This document shows positions 39,601 through 50,150 of a DNA stretch of 64,000 bases, piece after piece. Within the stretch, counting starts at the first letter, position 1. The number at the start of each line of letters is the position of its first letter. This DNA comes from Paratrimastix pyriformis. Taxonomy: Eukaryota > Preaxostyla > Paratrimastigidae. The position numbers and the translations under genes were made by a program. The notes beneath the pieces are model-generated. The model did not search any database. It saw only the letters and a program-made list of their open reading frames with translations, and was not told the origin of the DNA. The stretch is from assembly GCA_027972325.1 (NCBI GenBank), contig JAPMOS010000029.1:1-64000 (forward strand), given 5' to 3'.

Positions 39601-39693
39601 CATAATGAAAAGATTAGCTTCTTTTTGACGTGCGGGGTCGGTGTAAAGAGATTGGATGGCTGCCGACACCGTGTAGGGCGTGAAAGAAGCCAT
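32626..39693 (-). CDS. Importin-13/transportin-3-like nuclear transport receptor
   Basis: Large split gene for an importin-beta family karyopherin. It begins MASFTPYTVSAAIQSLYTDP (39,693) and continues KEANLFIMEFSKSSHVFDVV and DYRVKLFASQILHSKI, the N-terminal HEAT repeats and importin-N region as in importin-13 and transportin-3 (compare their 'vqaLY.dpd...k..A..wL..fq.S..aW'). LRTQLALCVTDALL is the conserved following repeat. Many short HEAT exons follow, ending with GAVRAAMELLKEYVRR, SRQLGGLSMGLVPHMADVLM and FRRTVTLFAQELRRASGA at 32,626. It would carry SR-protein-like or other cargo through nuclear pores with Ran-GTP. The start was chosen as the Met preceding the family pattern. Introns hold (AACGCC)n, (TG)n and the intronic repeat described at 37,585. 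Confidence 0.85.
36525..36632. repeat. (AACACC/AACGCC)n and (AGC)n microsatellite in an importin intron
   Basis: About fifteen units of AACNCC merge into about ten AGC units. Non-coding, within an intron of the importin-like gene. Confidence 0.9.
37585..37655. repeat. Intronic repeat family, copy in the importin gene
   Basis: The plus strand reads TGTCGTGTAAAGAAGGAAAG, then AGTAACGGGAAAACAAA and CAGAGAGGTCGAAGAGACAG, then CACGAATGT before a (TG)n run. The same blocks recur in the same order at 43,825, 59,267, 59,746 and 59,941. In the sense of the host gene it is a pyrimidine-rich stretch. A short partial copy (GTGTCGTGTAAAGAAGGAAC) lies at about 37,006-37,025. Confidence 0.8.
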
Positions 39694-40076
39694 GATTGAA
39701 GAGGGAGCGAGACAGCGCGACCAAGGCAGGGCAGGCTTGACGCAGGTCATGATTTTTCTCGACTCTTCCAGCTGCGGTGTGGCTTTCGTTCTCTCTTCGG
39801 CGGCAGATCACTGCGTCCGCGCACCCTCGGAGGCAAAGGATTCGTGGGGATGGCGAACACGCAGAGGAATTGATCGTGTCGTCGCATCAACCTCTGGTCG
39901 TGTTTGGTTGAAAATAGCGCATTCCATCCTTCTCTTCCCCCCCCCCCCCCCCCCCCCACGCACAGGGTTCGAAGGGGCCATTCCCTTTCTTTTCTTTCCC
40001 AAAATTCATGCGCTAAACCCTTATGCTCTAAGCACGTAAAACACCGCAAATAATACCAGAAGAACTCACAGAAATC

Positions 40077-41752
40077 CTACGATCGCAGCCCTTCCTGAGG
40101 CCGCCGTTTGGGAGGACTTCCGCTCGTGGGGAGCTTGTTTGGACGGGACGCCCCCGGAACTGCCGGAATGACCCCGGGTGTCGAGCCTCCTCTGCCCCGG
40201 CCCATGGCTCGTAGCGGGGGGAGGGTGCCCCCTTCGACTTGGTGCGTTTGGGGAAGAAGAGGAAGTGTCGCGGTTGTGGGGGAAGGGAGCGGAAGCGATT
40301 GAAGGCGAGGCGGAGAGATGTTGAGGGGAGGGAGCGAGCGGGCATGCAGCGTTGGAAACGTGGCGGCGGGGACCCCAGATTCAGAGGCCTCGCCCGGAGG
40401 GCGAATGTCGCCCGAAATCCGAACCGCAGAGAAAGACGGGGCGCCCAATGGACCCGGGGCGGCGCCCGAGCGGGCTAGTTTGGGGAGGGTCGCTTCAGGA
40501 GAGAGTTTGTGGGGCTCCCGACACGTTTCAGGAGCTTTAGCGGCGGGGTGACGAGGTGGCGAGGGGTTGAAGACGGGGCCCGTGGCAGCGAGCCCACAGA
40601 GGGCTCTTCGCTCGGTTGGAAAGGAGTGAGAAATGGGGGAGGAGGCCAACTCCGGGCCCCCTTCGTGGTGCGCAAGGCGAGGCACGAGGATGGGAGCATG
40701 CGTGAGGGGCCCGAATGTGGTGGGTGAGGTGCCAAAAGTCGAAGCCGGGGGCAGCGGATGCAAAATGGGCGGGATCGGAAGCGGAACCGGACGCGAATGT
40801 GCAACGTCGGGCGGAGCAGGCGGTTCATCCAGGGCTGGCTGGGCGAAAAGGGCGGCCCCATTTTTGGCATTCTGGAAATCCCGTGGCGGCGGCGAGAAAC
40901 GCCGTGACGGGGTGTCGGGAGATGGAGGTGGAGCCGGCGAATCATCCGCCGAAGAGAGTTGGGAAGAGAACGAGTCATTGGGAGCTTTGGGAAAGAGATC
41001 AGTCTGGATGGCGTCGAAGTCGGCTCCCGACAGAGAAGCCCATCCGGGTTCCTGAAAAAGAAATTCACCCGGTTTCGCGTCTGCTAACGTGGGAACTACC
41101 AAAAAAAAGCGCATGATCGCAGCAGGAAAACGAAGAAAAAGCAGACCCGCATGACTTGGGGGTCGGGTCTCGAATTGATCCGAATATTTTTCCGTATCTG
41201 GAGTCGAGCTCGGCCTGGATTTCTTCAGGTCGCCTGCTTTTGGATCCAGATCGCGATGACTCAATTTATTGTGGAAATCTGATTGGCCGGGGAACAACAA
41301 ACAATTGCCGGAAATGGTCTTACCTTTATTGTTGGAGTCCGGGTCAAGCGAAATTAGGAAGGGAGTACATATCGGAAAGGACGAGAAAAAAGGATTGGGA
41401 ACAAAGGTGGACGACGTTAAAGGAATGAAACCGCGCTCAAATTCAGGTCGATGTAAGCGCGGATCGCATGATGGGACGAAGACTTGGGAGAAATCCGAAA
41501 GGGGACCCAGATCCTGGGTGTCTGCAGAGGGGTTGGCCGGAGGCGCCGTGCTGGTGGAGCGATTGAGGAGTTGAGGAGCGAGTTGAGGCGGCCAGGAGAA
41601 GGAACAGGACTGGGACCTGGCCACCTCGGGGTGAGGGGGCGGGAGTGCGGTGACCACGTGAATCGCTTTGACCTTCTCCTCTGCATAGAGAAAGCGCGGG
41701 AGGAGGGAATGATGAACCGATGGGCACACACGTCACCTCTTGACAGAACCAT
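40077..41752 (-). CDS. Proline/serine-rich protein of unknown function
   Basis: Start at 41,752 (MVLSR) is supported by a short intron (about 41,686-41,736) that joins it in frame to EEKVKAIHVVTALPPPHPEV. Further sequence includes LGPLSDFSQVFVPSC, an exon RDLDPKAGDLKKSRPSS, an intron of 51 bp with TTGGTAG acceptor, then EPGWASLSGADFDAIQTDLF and a long Pro-rich region (DDSPAPPPSPDTPSRR; PPPRDFQNAKNGAALF) ending at 40,077 with a basic end (SGSPPKRRPQEGLRS). At least two further introns lie between 41,160 and 41,430. Probably largely disordered. No domain recognised. It is divergent from the ZFAND1-like gene, with 156 bp between start codons. Confidence 0.55.
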
Positions 41753-41908
41753 ACACGTCCGTGTGAATTGAGATGCTACCCCGCTGTTTGTCGTCCAAAG
41801 CAGCAGGCAAGAGCGAGCGGCGCAGAATCTGGATTAGAGTCTCTCACCACATTGGGTTCTTCCAACTGACGGACTTGTCCCGCAAATCTCCGTCCCGCTT
41901 TTTTCTTC
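41753..41908. promoter_or_regulatory. Probable bidirectional promoter
   Basis: Only 156 bp separate the start codons of the proline-rich gene (minus) and the ZFAND1-like gene (plus), so core promoter elements for both must be here or in the genes. No TATA box was identified. Confidence 0.4.
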
Positions 41909-42951
41909 ATGGAACTCATCAATGCTGGGAGGGTATGCGCCCTTCCCGAATGTCATCTCCTCGATTTTCTCCCATTTCATTGCGACCGATGCGGAAAGGA
42001 TTTTTGCCAACGGCATTTTCGCGAGCATAGCTGTGCCATCATCACACCCGATCGTGTTGTTCCGGTTTGTCCCATCTGTCAACAAGCCGTGCTCGGTGAT
42101 GGAGACCCGAATGATGTCATTGAAAGGCACATTACGGCTGGGTGTCCAGCGGCGCTCAAATCGACCCTTCCGCTCCGCAAATACCCGTGTTCCTTATCAG
42201 GATGCGGTCGTGAAGAAATTGTTGAGTTTCGTTGCTTGAATTGCCACCGAAACTATTGCATCCATCATCGTCACCAAAGTGATCATCACTGCCCTGCCGT
42301 TCGAACCCCCACTCCACCCCATCCGGGGCCATCGGCTTCCCGACCCTGTACACTGCCATCCCTTCCGGTTCCAAACACTGTGAGTGCAATTGCTGCCGCC
42401 CGGGTCCAGGCTATCTTTGCGCGGCTTGGTGGTGGAACCGGTCTGTCGTGTTCTCTCTTCTCTTCTTGACCCCGTCCAGGGAAACCAGCAACGCCTTCAA
42501 CCGCTGGGATGAAGACTAAAAAATTGCGAGCCCAGGGGAATCCCAGCATGGAACCCGCAGACCGGGTGTACTTCGAGATTACGAGCACACCCTCCCCCAC
42601 AGGCCCCCAGCTGCGCTACTACTCGAAGTCGTGGACTGTCGGGAAGGTTCGTTTCATCGTCAATTCTTGACATCATCACTGTCTTGCTCTTCCGCCGCTA
42701 GATGCTGGACGAAGTGGCATCATTATTCCACATTCGCAATAGCAACCACATCCCAAGCGCTCCAGTCTGCCCCCTCCCCTGGCGCAATTGCCTCATTGCT
42801 CTTCTCCTCCTTCCCCACCCAGAAATTGGGACTGTTTCTTGAGGGTTCCACCGACCCGCTCCCTACTGATGTGCGCCTGCAACTGCTGCAGCCCAACCTG
42901 CTCGAGGTTCAGCCCATCCGGTTGGCTTTCATCGAGCCGGGACACGCTTGA
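41909..42951 (+). CDS. ZFAND1/Cuz1-like AN1 zinc-finger protein
   Basis: Exon 1 starts MELINAGRVCALPECHLLDF and holds two AN1-type zinc fingers. The first is C-x4-C...HCDRCGKDFCQRHFREHSC; the second is CSLSGCGREEIV...FRCLNCHRNYCIHHR. Between them is an extra CPICQQAVLGDG pair. After an intron near 42,440-42,480, the frame KKLRAQGNPSMEPADRVYFE begins a ubiquitin-like domain that continues through LRYYSKSWTVGK, MLDEVASLFHIRN and KLGLFLEGSTDPLPTDVRLQ, each on separate exons, to a stop at 42,951. Two AN1 fingers plus a C-terminal ubiquitin-like domain is the ZFAND1/Cuz1 layout; those proteins link Cdc48/p97 and the proteasome during arsenite and stress-granule responses. Opposes the ankyrin gene at its 3' end, 346 bp away. 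Confidence 0.85.
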
Positions 42952-43297
42952 AAGGAACAGCAGACTCGGCAGACCCGCCTTCAACGACTCGCTTGGCGTG
43001 TGGATTTGAACATGGCGATCCTCCTCTGACTGGCAGCTCGCGCCTCTTGGGCCGCCGCAGCTGCCAGGTTCCCTCTCGGTCTTCTGGGGCCGCCTTTCGC
43101 CAAGGCCGCTTCAAAAGCCGCCTTCCTTCTCCTTCGTTTGCTCTGCGCTCTTCCTGACCTTCGTTGTCTCCCCCCAAATCGACCCCAAATTCGCATTCGG
43201 GTGAGATCATATTGTACAGCCTTCCGAAAAGAAGAAAAACCTCAAACAGGAAATCGCAAACGGAAACCGGGGGAGCGGAGGTTTGGTGCACAGGATG

Positions 43298-46200
43298 TCA
43301 CCGCCGCGCGGGAGGCAGCAGCGAGGGCAGCAGGCGCCCCATGAGCTGGTCCAGGCCGGCCTGGAGGGTCTCGAGTGCCTTGGGGTCGCGCTGGAGGCAC
43401 AGAGACAGCCGGACACGAGGCACAAGGGCCGCACAGCACCGCCAACAAGGGGCATCGGTGAGGAGACCGGGACGAGTGGCGCGTCGGGTGGAGGGGAGTG
43501 GGGGAGAAGGGCTGGCGGACCTTATCGCCCAGCTTGGTGATCTTTTCGTGGATCTCCCGGATGGCCTGGGCGTCGGCCCGCTGCGGGGCCGAGAGGGCCG
43601 CCAGGCAGGGGGGCGCGAAGAGGAGCGGCATCAGGGTGTACTCCTCCCGGAAGCGCTGGGCCGTCAGCTGGGCCAGCAGGTCGCGAAGGCTCGCGGGGTT
43701 TGTGCCGGGGGCCGGGTGAGCCAGCTGGGAGGGATGCGTGTGATGGGATGGGATGATGGCATGGTGAACGGTGACGTTGAGGCGGCCTCATGTTGGAATC
43801 AATGTGCTCAGTCGGGACGGTGAGTTGTGTGTCATACAGAAGGAAAGAAGGAACGGGAAAACAAAGCAGAGAGGTCGAAGAGACGGCACGAATGTCACTG
43901 CCCCCGTGGGCGGAGTTGTGTGATCCCCAAGCGAGGAAGGGGAGGGCATATGGAGTGTCCAGGTGCTTTGCTGATCATTTGACCGTCTCAACGCACCTCG
44001 ACGGAGGTCACCCCGCCCAGACCTGCTCGCGGAGGGCCGTCTGCTGGCCCATCAGCCGGATGACCGTCTGTGCATGTCCCGGCACGCGCTCGTCCATCTG
44101 GGGCCGCACGGTGGGCGGCGGTGCCGCGGCTGCCACCACCCGAGTGGTGGCGCCCACCAGCACCGAGCTGCCCGCGGGGGCGGTCACAAGGAGGGGCACC
44201 CGGGCGGACGGGGCTGCGGTGGTGATCGTGACCGTGGGCGGCGGGGCGGCCGCGACCGTTGCGATGGGCTGCAGGGCGGTCAGGATGACGGTCGAGGTGA
44301 CCCCCTGGCCCGGGGGCGGCACAACCTAAACAGCAGCGATACGCCCGTTGGCGGTGCAGGAGAGGGGAGGAGGAGGAGGCGAGGAAGGTGGGAGGTGGAC
44401 GGGAATGAGAGCGGGTTGAGAGGCGGGCAGGATGTCAGATGCGTTCAGGTCATCATCACCCAACCCCGTCAGCGGACCTCGAGGGGCACCGTGATGGGCC
44501 CCACCACGCGAGGCGGCCCCGCCCGTCCGGCGTAGATGCAGATGGGGATCAGCAGGGTCAGGGTGGGCGGGGGGCTGGGCGGGTAGTTGGGGATCTGGAT
44601 CAGGAAGGGGTGCGGCAGGAACTCGGTCGGCACGTAGACTTGGGCCCCCGATCGCACCGTGATGGGGAGACGGTGGGTCACGTCGGGCGATTGGTGAGGC
44701 ACCAGCTGCGCGGTGCCAACGGCACGACGACGAGCGAAGAAAATGAAATGGTGTGGTGGGTGGGTGGGTAGAGGAGGAGAGAGGGGGGGGGGGGGGGGGC
44801 GTCATGGTGTGGGGCGTGCGGGATGGGGGCACGTTGTGGGGGACGCGCGGTGTGGGGGACGCGCGGTGTGGGGGCGCGAGGTGCGGGGCGCGTCGTGTGG
44901 GAGAGGGTCCAGAAAACGTAAGGAGGGGCATCGCAGACCAGGGACTTGGGGGCAGAGTCACGGTGAACGGCCCGCCGGCCCGAAATGACCTGCCATTGGT
45001 CATGCCCCAATGGAGAGCCAGAAATTATGGATCGGCGTGCGTATGTTTGGGGTGATGGGGGCGGTGACAGTGTGGGGGAGGGAGGAGGAAGGAGGGAGGA
45101 GGGAGGAGGAGGAGGAGGAGGGAGGAGGAGGAGGAGGGAGGGAGGAGGAGGGAGGAGGGAGGAGGGAGGAGGGAGGAGGAGGAGGAGGGAGGAGGGAGGA
45201 GGAGGGAGGAGGGAGGAGGGAGGAGGGAGGAGGGAGGGAGGAGGAGGGAGGAGGAGGAGGAGGGAGGAGGGAGGAGGAGGAGGAGGAGGGAGGAGGGAGG
45301 AGGAGGAGGGAGGAGGGAGGAGGAGGAGGGAGGAGGGAGGAGGAGGAGGAGGGAGGAGGAGGAGGGAGGAGGGAGGAGGGGGAGGGGGGAGGCACAAACC
45401 TGAGCAGGCAGAAACCCCGTGGGTGGCGGAGATGGTGACCCGGCCGAGGGAGACGGCGACTGGGACGGGGATTGTGGAGGACCGGGTTTGGGCTGGGGCT
45501 GGGGAGAGGGCCGAGACGGTGTGGTCAGGGCGCGCTGCACCAGGGCGCGGGTGGCCTCCTGCGCTCGAGTCTGTCGGGATTCGATCCGCGCCCGCTCCAA
45601 CGGGCTGGCGGACGCCTCGGACACAGCCGCCTCGGCACGCAGTCGGTAGACGGACTGCGCCTCAGCGAGCAGGTCCGGGGGCGGCTCGCACAGGGGGGAG
45701 AGCAGCACGGCCACCAGGAGATCCTCCAGCCGGGACTGACGCTCAAGCAGGGTCGGGCTGGGGCTTGTCAGCTGCTGCAGGGTGATGGTCTGCAGCCGCT
45801 CCGCGATGAGGCGTGGGCTGGGCATTTGGGATCCCGGGAATTCTTCACTCAGCAGGACCATGTCGACCGGCGGGCGGGCGGCTGGCGCCGGGGGAGCGGC
45901 GGCGACGAAATCTGCAAAAATAAGCGCATTGCGGGTGACGCGTGAAAGAACAACGGCTCAAATTGCGGACTAGCAATCATCTCGGCCAGAGTCCCAGAGG
46001 CCATCTCTGCGGGGGTCTCTAACGGTCGATGGTGCAGTCAACAGCGCGAGAAAAATGGCAGACTTTTTTTGGCGTTTTTCATGGTCCTGTCTGCGCCATT
46101 TTCGAGCAGAATTCGACAAATCTGGCAACCGATCAATCAAAATACAAAAGCCGGCAGCGAACCAGACCTCTTCCTGCCCGTTCATGGCAGCAATATGCAG

Positions 46201-46452
46201 CGGGGTATTGAGGAATCTATTAATAGCGTTGACCGCAGCTCCGGCTTTGAGTAAAGGCAATACCATCTCAGTTCGACCACGAGTCACTGCAGAATGCAGG
46301 ATCGATTCGCTGCCGTAGCCAGAGTCATTAATCCACTGTGAACAGGGGGCGAGAAATTTATTGAATGCATCAAGATCATCTTGTTCCACGGCAGCCCGCA
46401 ACTGATCCATGAAATCCTGCACTAACGAGACTTGACTGGAGGGTCGTGTCAC
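43298..46452 (-). CDS. Ankyrin-repeat protein with long Pro-rich C-terminal region
   Basis: Starts [18 protein letters not shown] (46,452). Ankyrin repeats: [52 protein letters not shown], then across a 46-bp intron [18 protein letters not shown], and across a 44-bp intron [16 protein letters not shown] further short intron leads to [16 protein letters not shown] and then helical sequence ([36 protein letters not shown]), a Pro-rich linker, a beta-rich exon ([17 protein letters not shown]), a Val/Thr/Pro-rich exon and a helical end ([33 protein letters not shown]) to a stop at 43,298. Function unknown; ankyrin repeats bind proteins. It shares a 49-bp spacer with the PARG gene, in opposite orientation. 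Confidence 0.75.
43825..43915. repeat. Intronic repeat family, copy in the ankyrin gene
   Basis: The plus strand reads TGTGTGTCATACAGAAGGAA, AAGAAGGAACGGGAAAACAA, GCAGAGAGGTCGAAGAGACG, GCACGAATGTCACTGCCCC. Block order and spacing match the copies at 37,585 and 59,267. It lies in an intron of the ankyrin gene. Confidence 0.8.
45070..45390. repeat. (GGAGGA)n purine microsatellite in an ankyrin-gene intron
   Basis: About 320 bp of GGA and GGGA units on the plus strand. The long Glu/Gly or Pro/Ser frames across it are artefacts; the coding exon ends near 45,400. Confidence 0.9.
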
Positions 46453-46501
46453 TTGCCCCCCTGGCTCTTTTCGCGTTGTTGTTATTCATCACAAGCTTGA
46501 A
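46453..46501. promoter_or_regulatory. 49-bp spacer between head-to-head start codons
   Basis: The ankyrin gene (minus) and PARG gene (plus) start codons are separated by 49 bp. Both starts are supported by conserved N-terminal sequence, so transcription must start within or very near the coding regions. Confidence 0.45.
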
Positions 46502-47729
46502 ATGCGCGCACCGATCGCGAAAGACGAGCTTGTTTGGCGAGAGACCAAACGGAAGAGAGCTGCCCTTTTTGTGGATACCCTCTCTTTGATCGAAGCTCAA
46601 GGCTATTCACTGCGAGACGGCAGACGGGTTCCTCTGGACCGTGAAGCGGTTAGCCGGTCAATCGCTGGGAGCTTCTTATGTCCTTCGGGGAGCCCCTTGG
46701 ATTTTCCCCCCTTGGAAGGAAGGAGAACCGAATTTTCTGTTGTGAACGGCGATTGTGTAGATGCTGCGACTTGGCTCAAGGTCTCTCTCGGCTCCCCTCT
46801 TGACTGATCACGCATTTCCCCCTCTAAAGCGCCGAGGTTTTAATCCTGCCATTCTCAACATGGCGTCGGCCAATAACCCAGGAGGTGGCGTTCGGGGTGG
46901 TGCCGGAGCACAAGAGGAAAATCTCTGCCGGAGATCAACCTTATTCAAGACAATTGGCAGCTTGAATCTGGTTCGTGGGTCGCCTTTCTACCCTCTGCCG
47001 GAGCTTGGTGGGGTCTACAGTCCTGACATTGTGTTCTTCCGAGGGAACGAAGAACGCTGGTCTGCCGCCTTGTTTTCCGGTCTCTGTGTGAGCGTCACAC
47101 CTGACAGGTACCCGCTTCTGGAAAATCCGCAGACATTCGGTGTGATTTCAGTCGCCGCCTACAGCCACCCCGCCGTCCAGCGTGATCGGGCGACGGGGCA
47201 GGTGCGCCTGGCAGGCAAGTGTCTCCCGGGAACACGAGCCAAGATCGCCTCCATCCTCACGATGGGACTCCGTGCTGGTCATGATGCTCTTGTCCTCAGC
47301 GCCTTTGGCTGCGGTCCGCCCTCGTTTCCCATTTTTTGGTGCTGAACCTCCTTTTCATTAGGCGCGTACCACAATCCGCCACGGCACATGGCCGAGCTCT
47401 TCCGGGAGGCACTGGAGCAACTTTCTGGGCGGTATCGGCACGTCTGTTTTGCCATTATTGACGACCACAATGCCGGCCCTGATGGGAACTTTGCGCCGTT
47501 CCGAGATGTCTGTGCGTTTGTTTGTTCTCCGCATCTCACCCAGGCTGCTGACAGGTATTTGCCGACATCGCTTCTTGCTATCCCACCGTCCCACAGGAAT
47601 AGAGTCGGCGTGTTGCTGATTTTGAGTGTATCGATTCGTTTACCCCTTCCCGTTTGCGGGGTGGGCACAAGAAGGGGGGGGGGGGGGGGGGGGGGGGGGC
47701 GAATGGTGAAGAGAATTTCCCGTCGATGA
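46502..47729 (+). CDS. Microbial-type poly(ADP-ribose) glycohydrolase (TIGR02452/DUF2263)
   Basis: Starts MRAPIAKDELVWRETKRK. A 50-bp intron (about 46,781-46,830) joins CVDAATWLK to RRGFNPAILNMASANN. The core carries the PARG signature NNPGGGVRGGAGAQEENLC, the substrate-binding loop with catalytic Glu pair, then GVISVAAYSHPAV, the macrodomain strand ALVLSAFGCG and, after an intron, AYHNPPRHMAELF and HVCFAIIDDH. This is the DUF2263/TIGR02452 macrodomain family, whose bacterial and fungal members remove ADP-ribose chains. The last recognisable residues are NFAPFRDV near 47,510. The frame runs on through a run of G to 47,729, so the true C-terminus is uncertain and may use another exon. Confidence 0.85.
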
Positions 47730-48105
47730 GGAGACTGTCCCCAAAATGGTAGCTCGAAGACGCCAAGCGGGCAGCGGGATCATAAAAAACAATATAACAA
47801 CAATCGCAGTCTCCAAGATTGCATTAAAATTCGTCCATACCCTGCCTTGAGGAAGCCAAGATAACTGCACCTCGGCGCCAACCCTTCCCATCCCTGGCAT
47901 CTCCTCGCGCATTTTCTTCCTTCTATTTGTGATATTTTTCCTCTCCTTCCTACTCATCCCGATCCCGACAACACGACGCATCCCACTTCAAAAAAAAAAA
48001 AGGCTAATCCTCCAGAGTCTTGATGAAATTTTTTGGAAAAAAAAAATTAGAAAAAATTTTTAGCCAAGACTCCCAAGGTGTGCCCCTACAAGGCTGTTCC
48101 TCAGC
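47730..48105. other. Spacer with a possible minus-strand membrane-segment ORF
   Basis: A minus-strand frame (47,981 to about 47,700) has a basic start (SRKERKNITNRRKK) and one hydrophobic segment (ILETAIVVILFFMIPLP). It has no homologue I recognise and is broken by a run of G at 47,677-47,699. A/T-runs at 47,990-48,060 flank the tRNA-like unit. Low confidence. Confidence 0.3.
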
Positions 48106-48112
48106 AAAAAAA

Positions 48113-48190
48113 GCTAACAGAAGTTCGGGGAATTGAACCCCTGGTCTTACGTATAGAAAACCAGCAATCAACCAGCTGGACTATGGGAGA
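48113..48190 (-). tRNA. tRNA-like Pol III unit (possibly a pseudo-tRNA)
   Basis: Read on the minus strand: an A-box match TAGTCCAGCTGG, then a B-box match GGTTCAATTCC 40 bases later inside a T-arm-like hairpin (GGGG TTCAATT CCCC), followed within 20 bases by a T-run (48,106-48,112) fit to end Pol III transcription. The middle stem CTGGT/ACCAG encloses 14 bases, too many for a normal anticodon loop unless a short intron is present. The acceptor arms do not pair. It is therefore tRNA-like; it may be a decayed tRNA, a tRNA with unusual structure or a tRNA-derived repeat. Anticodon not assigned. Confidence 0.4.
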
Positions 48191-48289
48191 CATAAAGACA
48201 ACAACCGCAGAGAGAGGACAGGAGGGTGATACGATGAGCGATAGCCAACATACATGGAGGAGGACATCATTCTTCCCATCAACCAGTGA

Positions 48290-49407
48290 GCCTGCGTCCG
48301 TCTGCTCCTGTGCCGTCAAATGGCTGAGCATTGTGCAATTCAGCGTCATGACATCCTGTGGCACCACGTCGGGAGTTCGGCGGGGCGGCCCCGGGTGGGA
48401 GGTGCCGCAGCCCAGACGAGGCGCCACTGGGCGGGCAGCTGGGGCGTCAGCGTAGTGGGCAGCCAGATGGCCGAGGGGGAGCGGGCATGGGGTGGGACGC
48501 ATGCTGCTGCTGCAGCTGCCGGAGGGCGGCCCCGGTGACGGTGGTGGTGAGCGCGGCTCGGGGCGCTTGTGTCTTTGTCCCCCACGTCAGGACGACCGCC
48601 AAGAAGCGGGCGAAGAGGCAGTGCGGCTTGACGACGGGTATGTGTGTGGAGCATGTAAGAAACCAATCGAGAAGGGGCCTGCTGACTGGGACCACGCCGC
48701 AGGCCCACAGGCGCATGGTGCACAGGTGTGGTTGATGACACGGCGATGGCAGGTGGAGCCGGTGTTGGAAACGCGGGCGGTGCTGGGGGACCGGGCATGG
48801 CGAAGCGAGTGCCATCAAGGAAGGGGGCCCGCATGAGGAGGCTCGCACGATGTCGGAAGCCGGTGGATCCAAATGGCCGCCGTGGGGGATGATCCGGAGA
48901 CTGGAGGGTGAGGGTGGGTGGGGGAAGACGGTTAGACTTGGAGGTCGTGTTGTGGTGGAGCGCTCAAGGGCGGGGTCGTGTGGGTCGTGTGGGGTCGTGG
49001 GGTCGTGTGGGGTCGGGTGGGTGGGGTGGTGGGAGCGTGCGTGGTGGGAGCGTGCGTGGTGGGAGCGTGGGGCGGTGGGGCGGTGGGGCGGGGGCGGGGG
49101 CGGGGGCGGGGCGGTGGGGCGGGGGCGGGGGCGGGGGGCGGGGGCGGGGCGGGGCGGGCGCAGGGGCGGTGGGGCGGGCGCAGGGGCGGGGGCGGGCGCA
49201 GGGGCAGGGGCAGGGGCAGGGGCAGGGGCAGGGGCAGGGGCAGGGCAGGGGCAGGGGCAGGGGCAGGGGCAGGGGCAGGGGCAGGGGCAGGGGCAGGGGC
49301 AGGGGCAGGGGCAGGGGCAGGGGCAGGGGCAGAGGCGCGGGTGGGGCGGGTGGGGTGGGGTGGGGAGGGGGAGGGAGAGAGAGAGAGAGAGAGAGGCTCG
49401 GAACCAG

Positions 49408-49472
<65 letters not shown>

Positions 49473-50150
49473 TGGAGGAGAACGCGTGCCACGGACCCAG
49501 CTCAATACTTCACGCTCTCCACGGAGGTCAAGGCGTGCCTGGCCAAAATCCGGACCAGCCAGTAAATCACACGAAAGTCAACGCGGGAAGTGGATCAGCC
49601 CAGGGAAGAAGCACTGGTTGTGCGCGACCACTGTGCAGCAGTCCACTGCCAGAGATGCGGCGTATTTGCACCAAGCAACATTGAGGCACTGCTGGCCGCA
49701 GGTGATCGTAGATGATGAAAGAGCGATGGTGATGGCTGAGCATCCGTTGAGGCCTCATTGCGGAAATAAATCGCATTAAGCTGAATGGCGCCTCCAAATG
49801 CGCTAACTGAAGAGGAGGAGTGCGGAAAGGTTAAGAGATTGAATTGAGTGGGATGGCAGACCTCGTCAACGTACCAAGTGATTCCAATCGTAGCACGCCG
49901 TTCACAGAGAACTCCAAGGGACCATCGCGAAAAAAGGAAGCAGGGGCACTGGAAATGCCATAGAGTTTTAAAATTTCCGGAGAGGCTCGAACCTGGTTTT
50001 GGTTGGCTGTTTTTTTTGTGGTGGTTTTTCAGGCGGCGGAACGCCATCCACCACACAGAAAAAGGTCGCGAAAAGCAGAAGCAAGGGAAGTCAAGTTTCT
50101 TTCACCCACAGATCAATCCCACCATTTTTTGAGCATCTTCGATCACTTTT
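48290..50150 (-). CDS. Unrecognised split gene
   Basis: Good protein-like pieces on the minus strand include LQKVIEDAQKMVGLI (about 50,120), SPEILKLYGISSAPASFF and FRDGPLEFSVNGVLRLES (about 49,910-49,960). An intron (about 49,816-49,876, CTTCAG acceptor) then leads to SAFGGAIQLNAIYFRNEAS. Further 3' are SMLLGANTPHLWQ and, past two large microsatellites, VKPHCLFARFLAVVLTWGT and LPAQWRLVWAAAPP, the latter perhaps not coding. I could not connect all exons and do not recognise a domain. Confidence 0.3.
49180..49470. repeat. (GGGGCA)n array followed by (AG)n
   Basis: More than twenty GGGGCA units (49,195-49,332), preceded by GGGGCG-type units from about 49,080 and followed by (AG)n at 49,375-49,400 and 49,411-49,466. 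Long Gly-Ala or Ser-Leu frames here are artefacts. Confidence 0.9.

Noticed and set aside
45000-45400. Poly-Glu/Gly or poly-Pro/Ser protein-coding region
   Set aside because: It is a (GGAGGA)n tract in an intron of the ankyrin gene; the coding sequence resumes in unique sequence outside the tract.
48447-49685. Large Gly-Ala, Ser-Leu and Pro-Ala frames on both strands
   Set aside because: They are translations of (GGGGCA)n and (AG)n microsatellites. Every frame is open there, and no unique sequence supports any of them.
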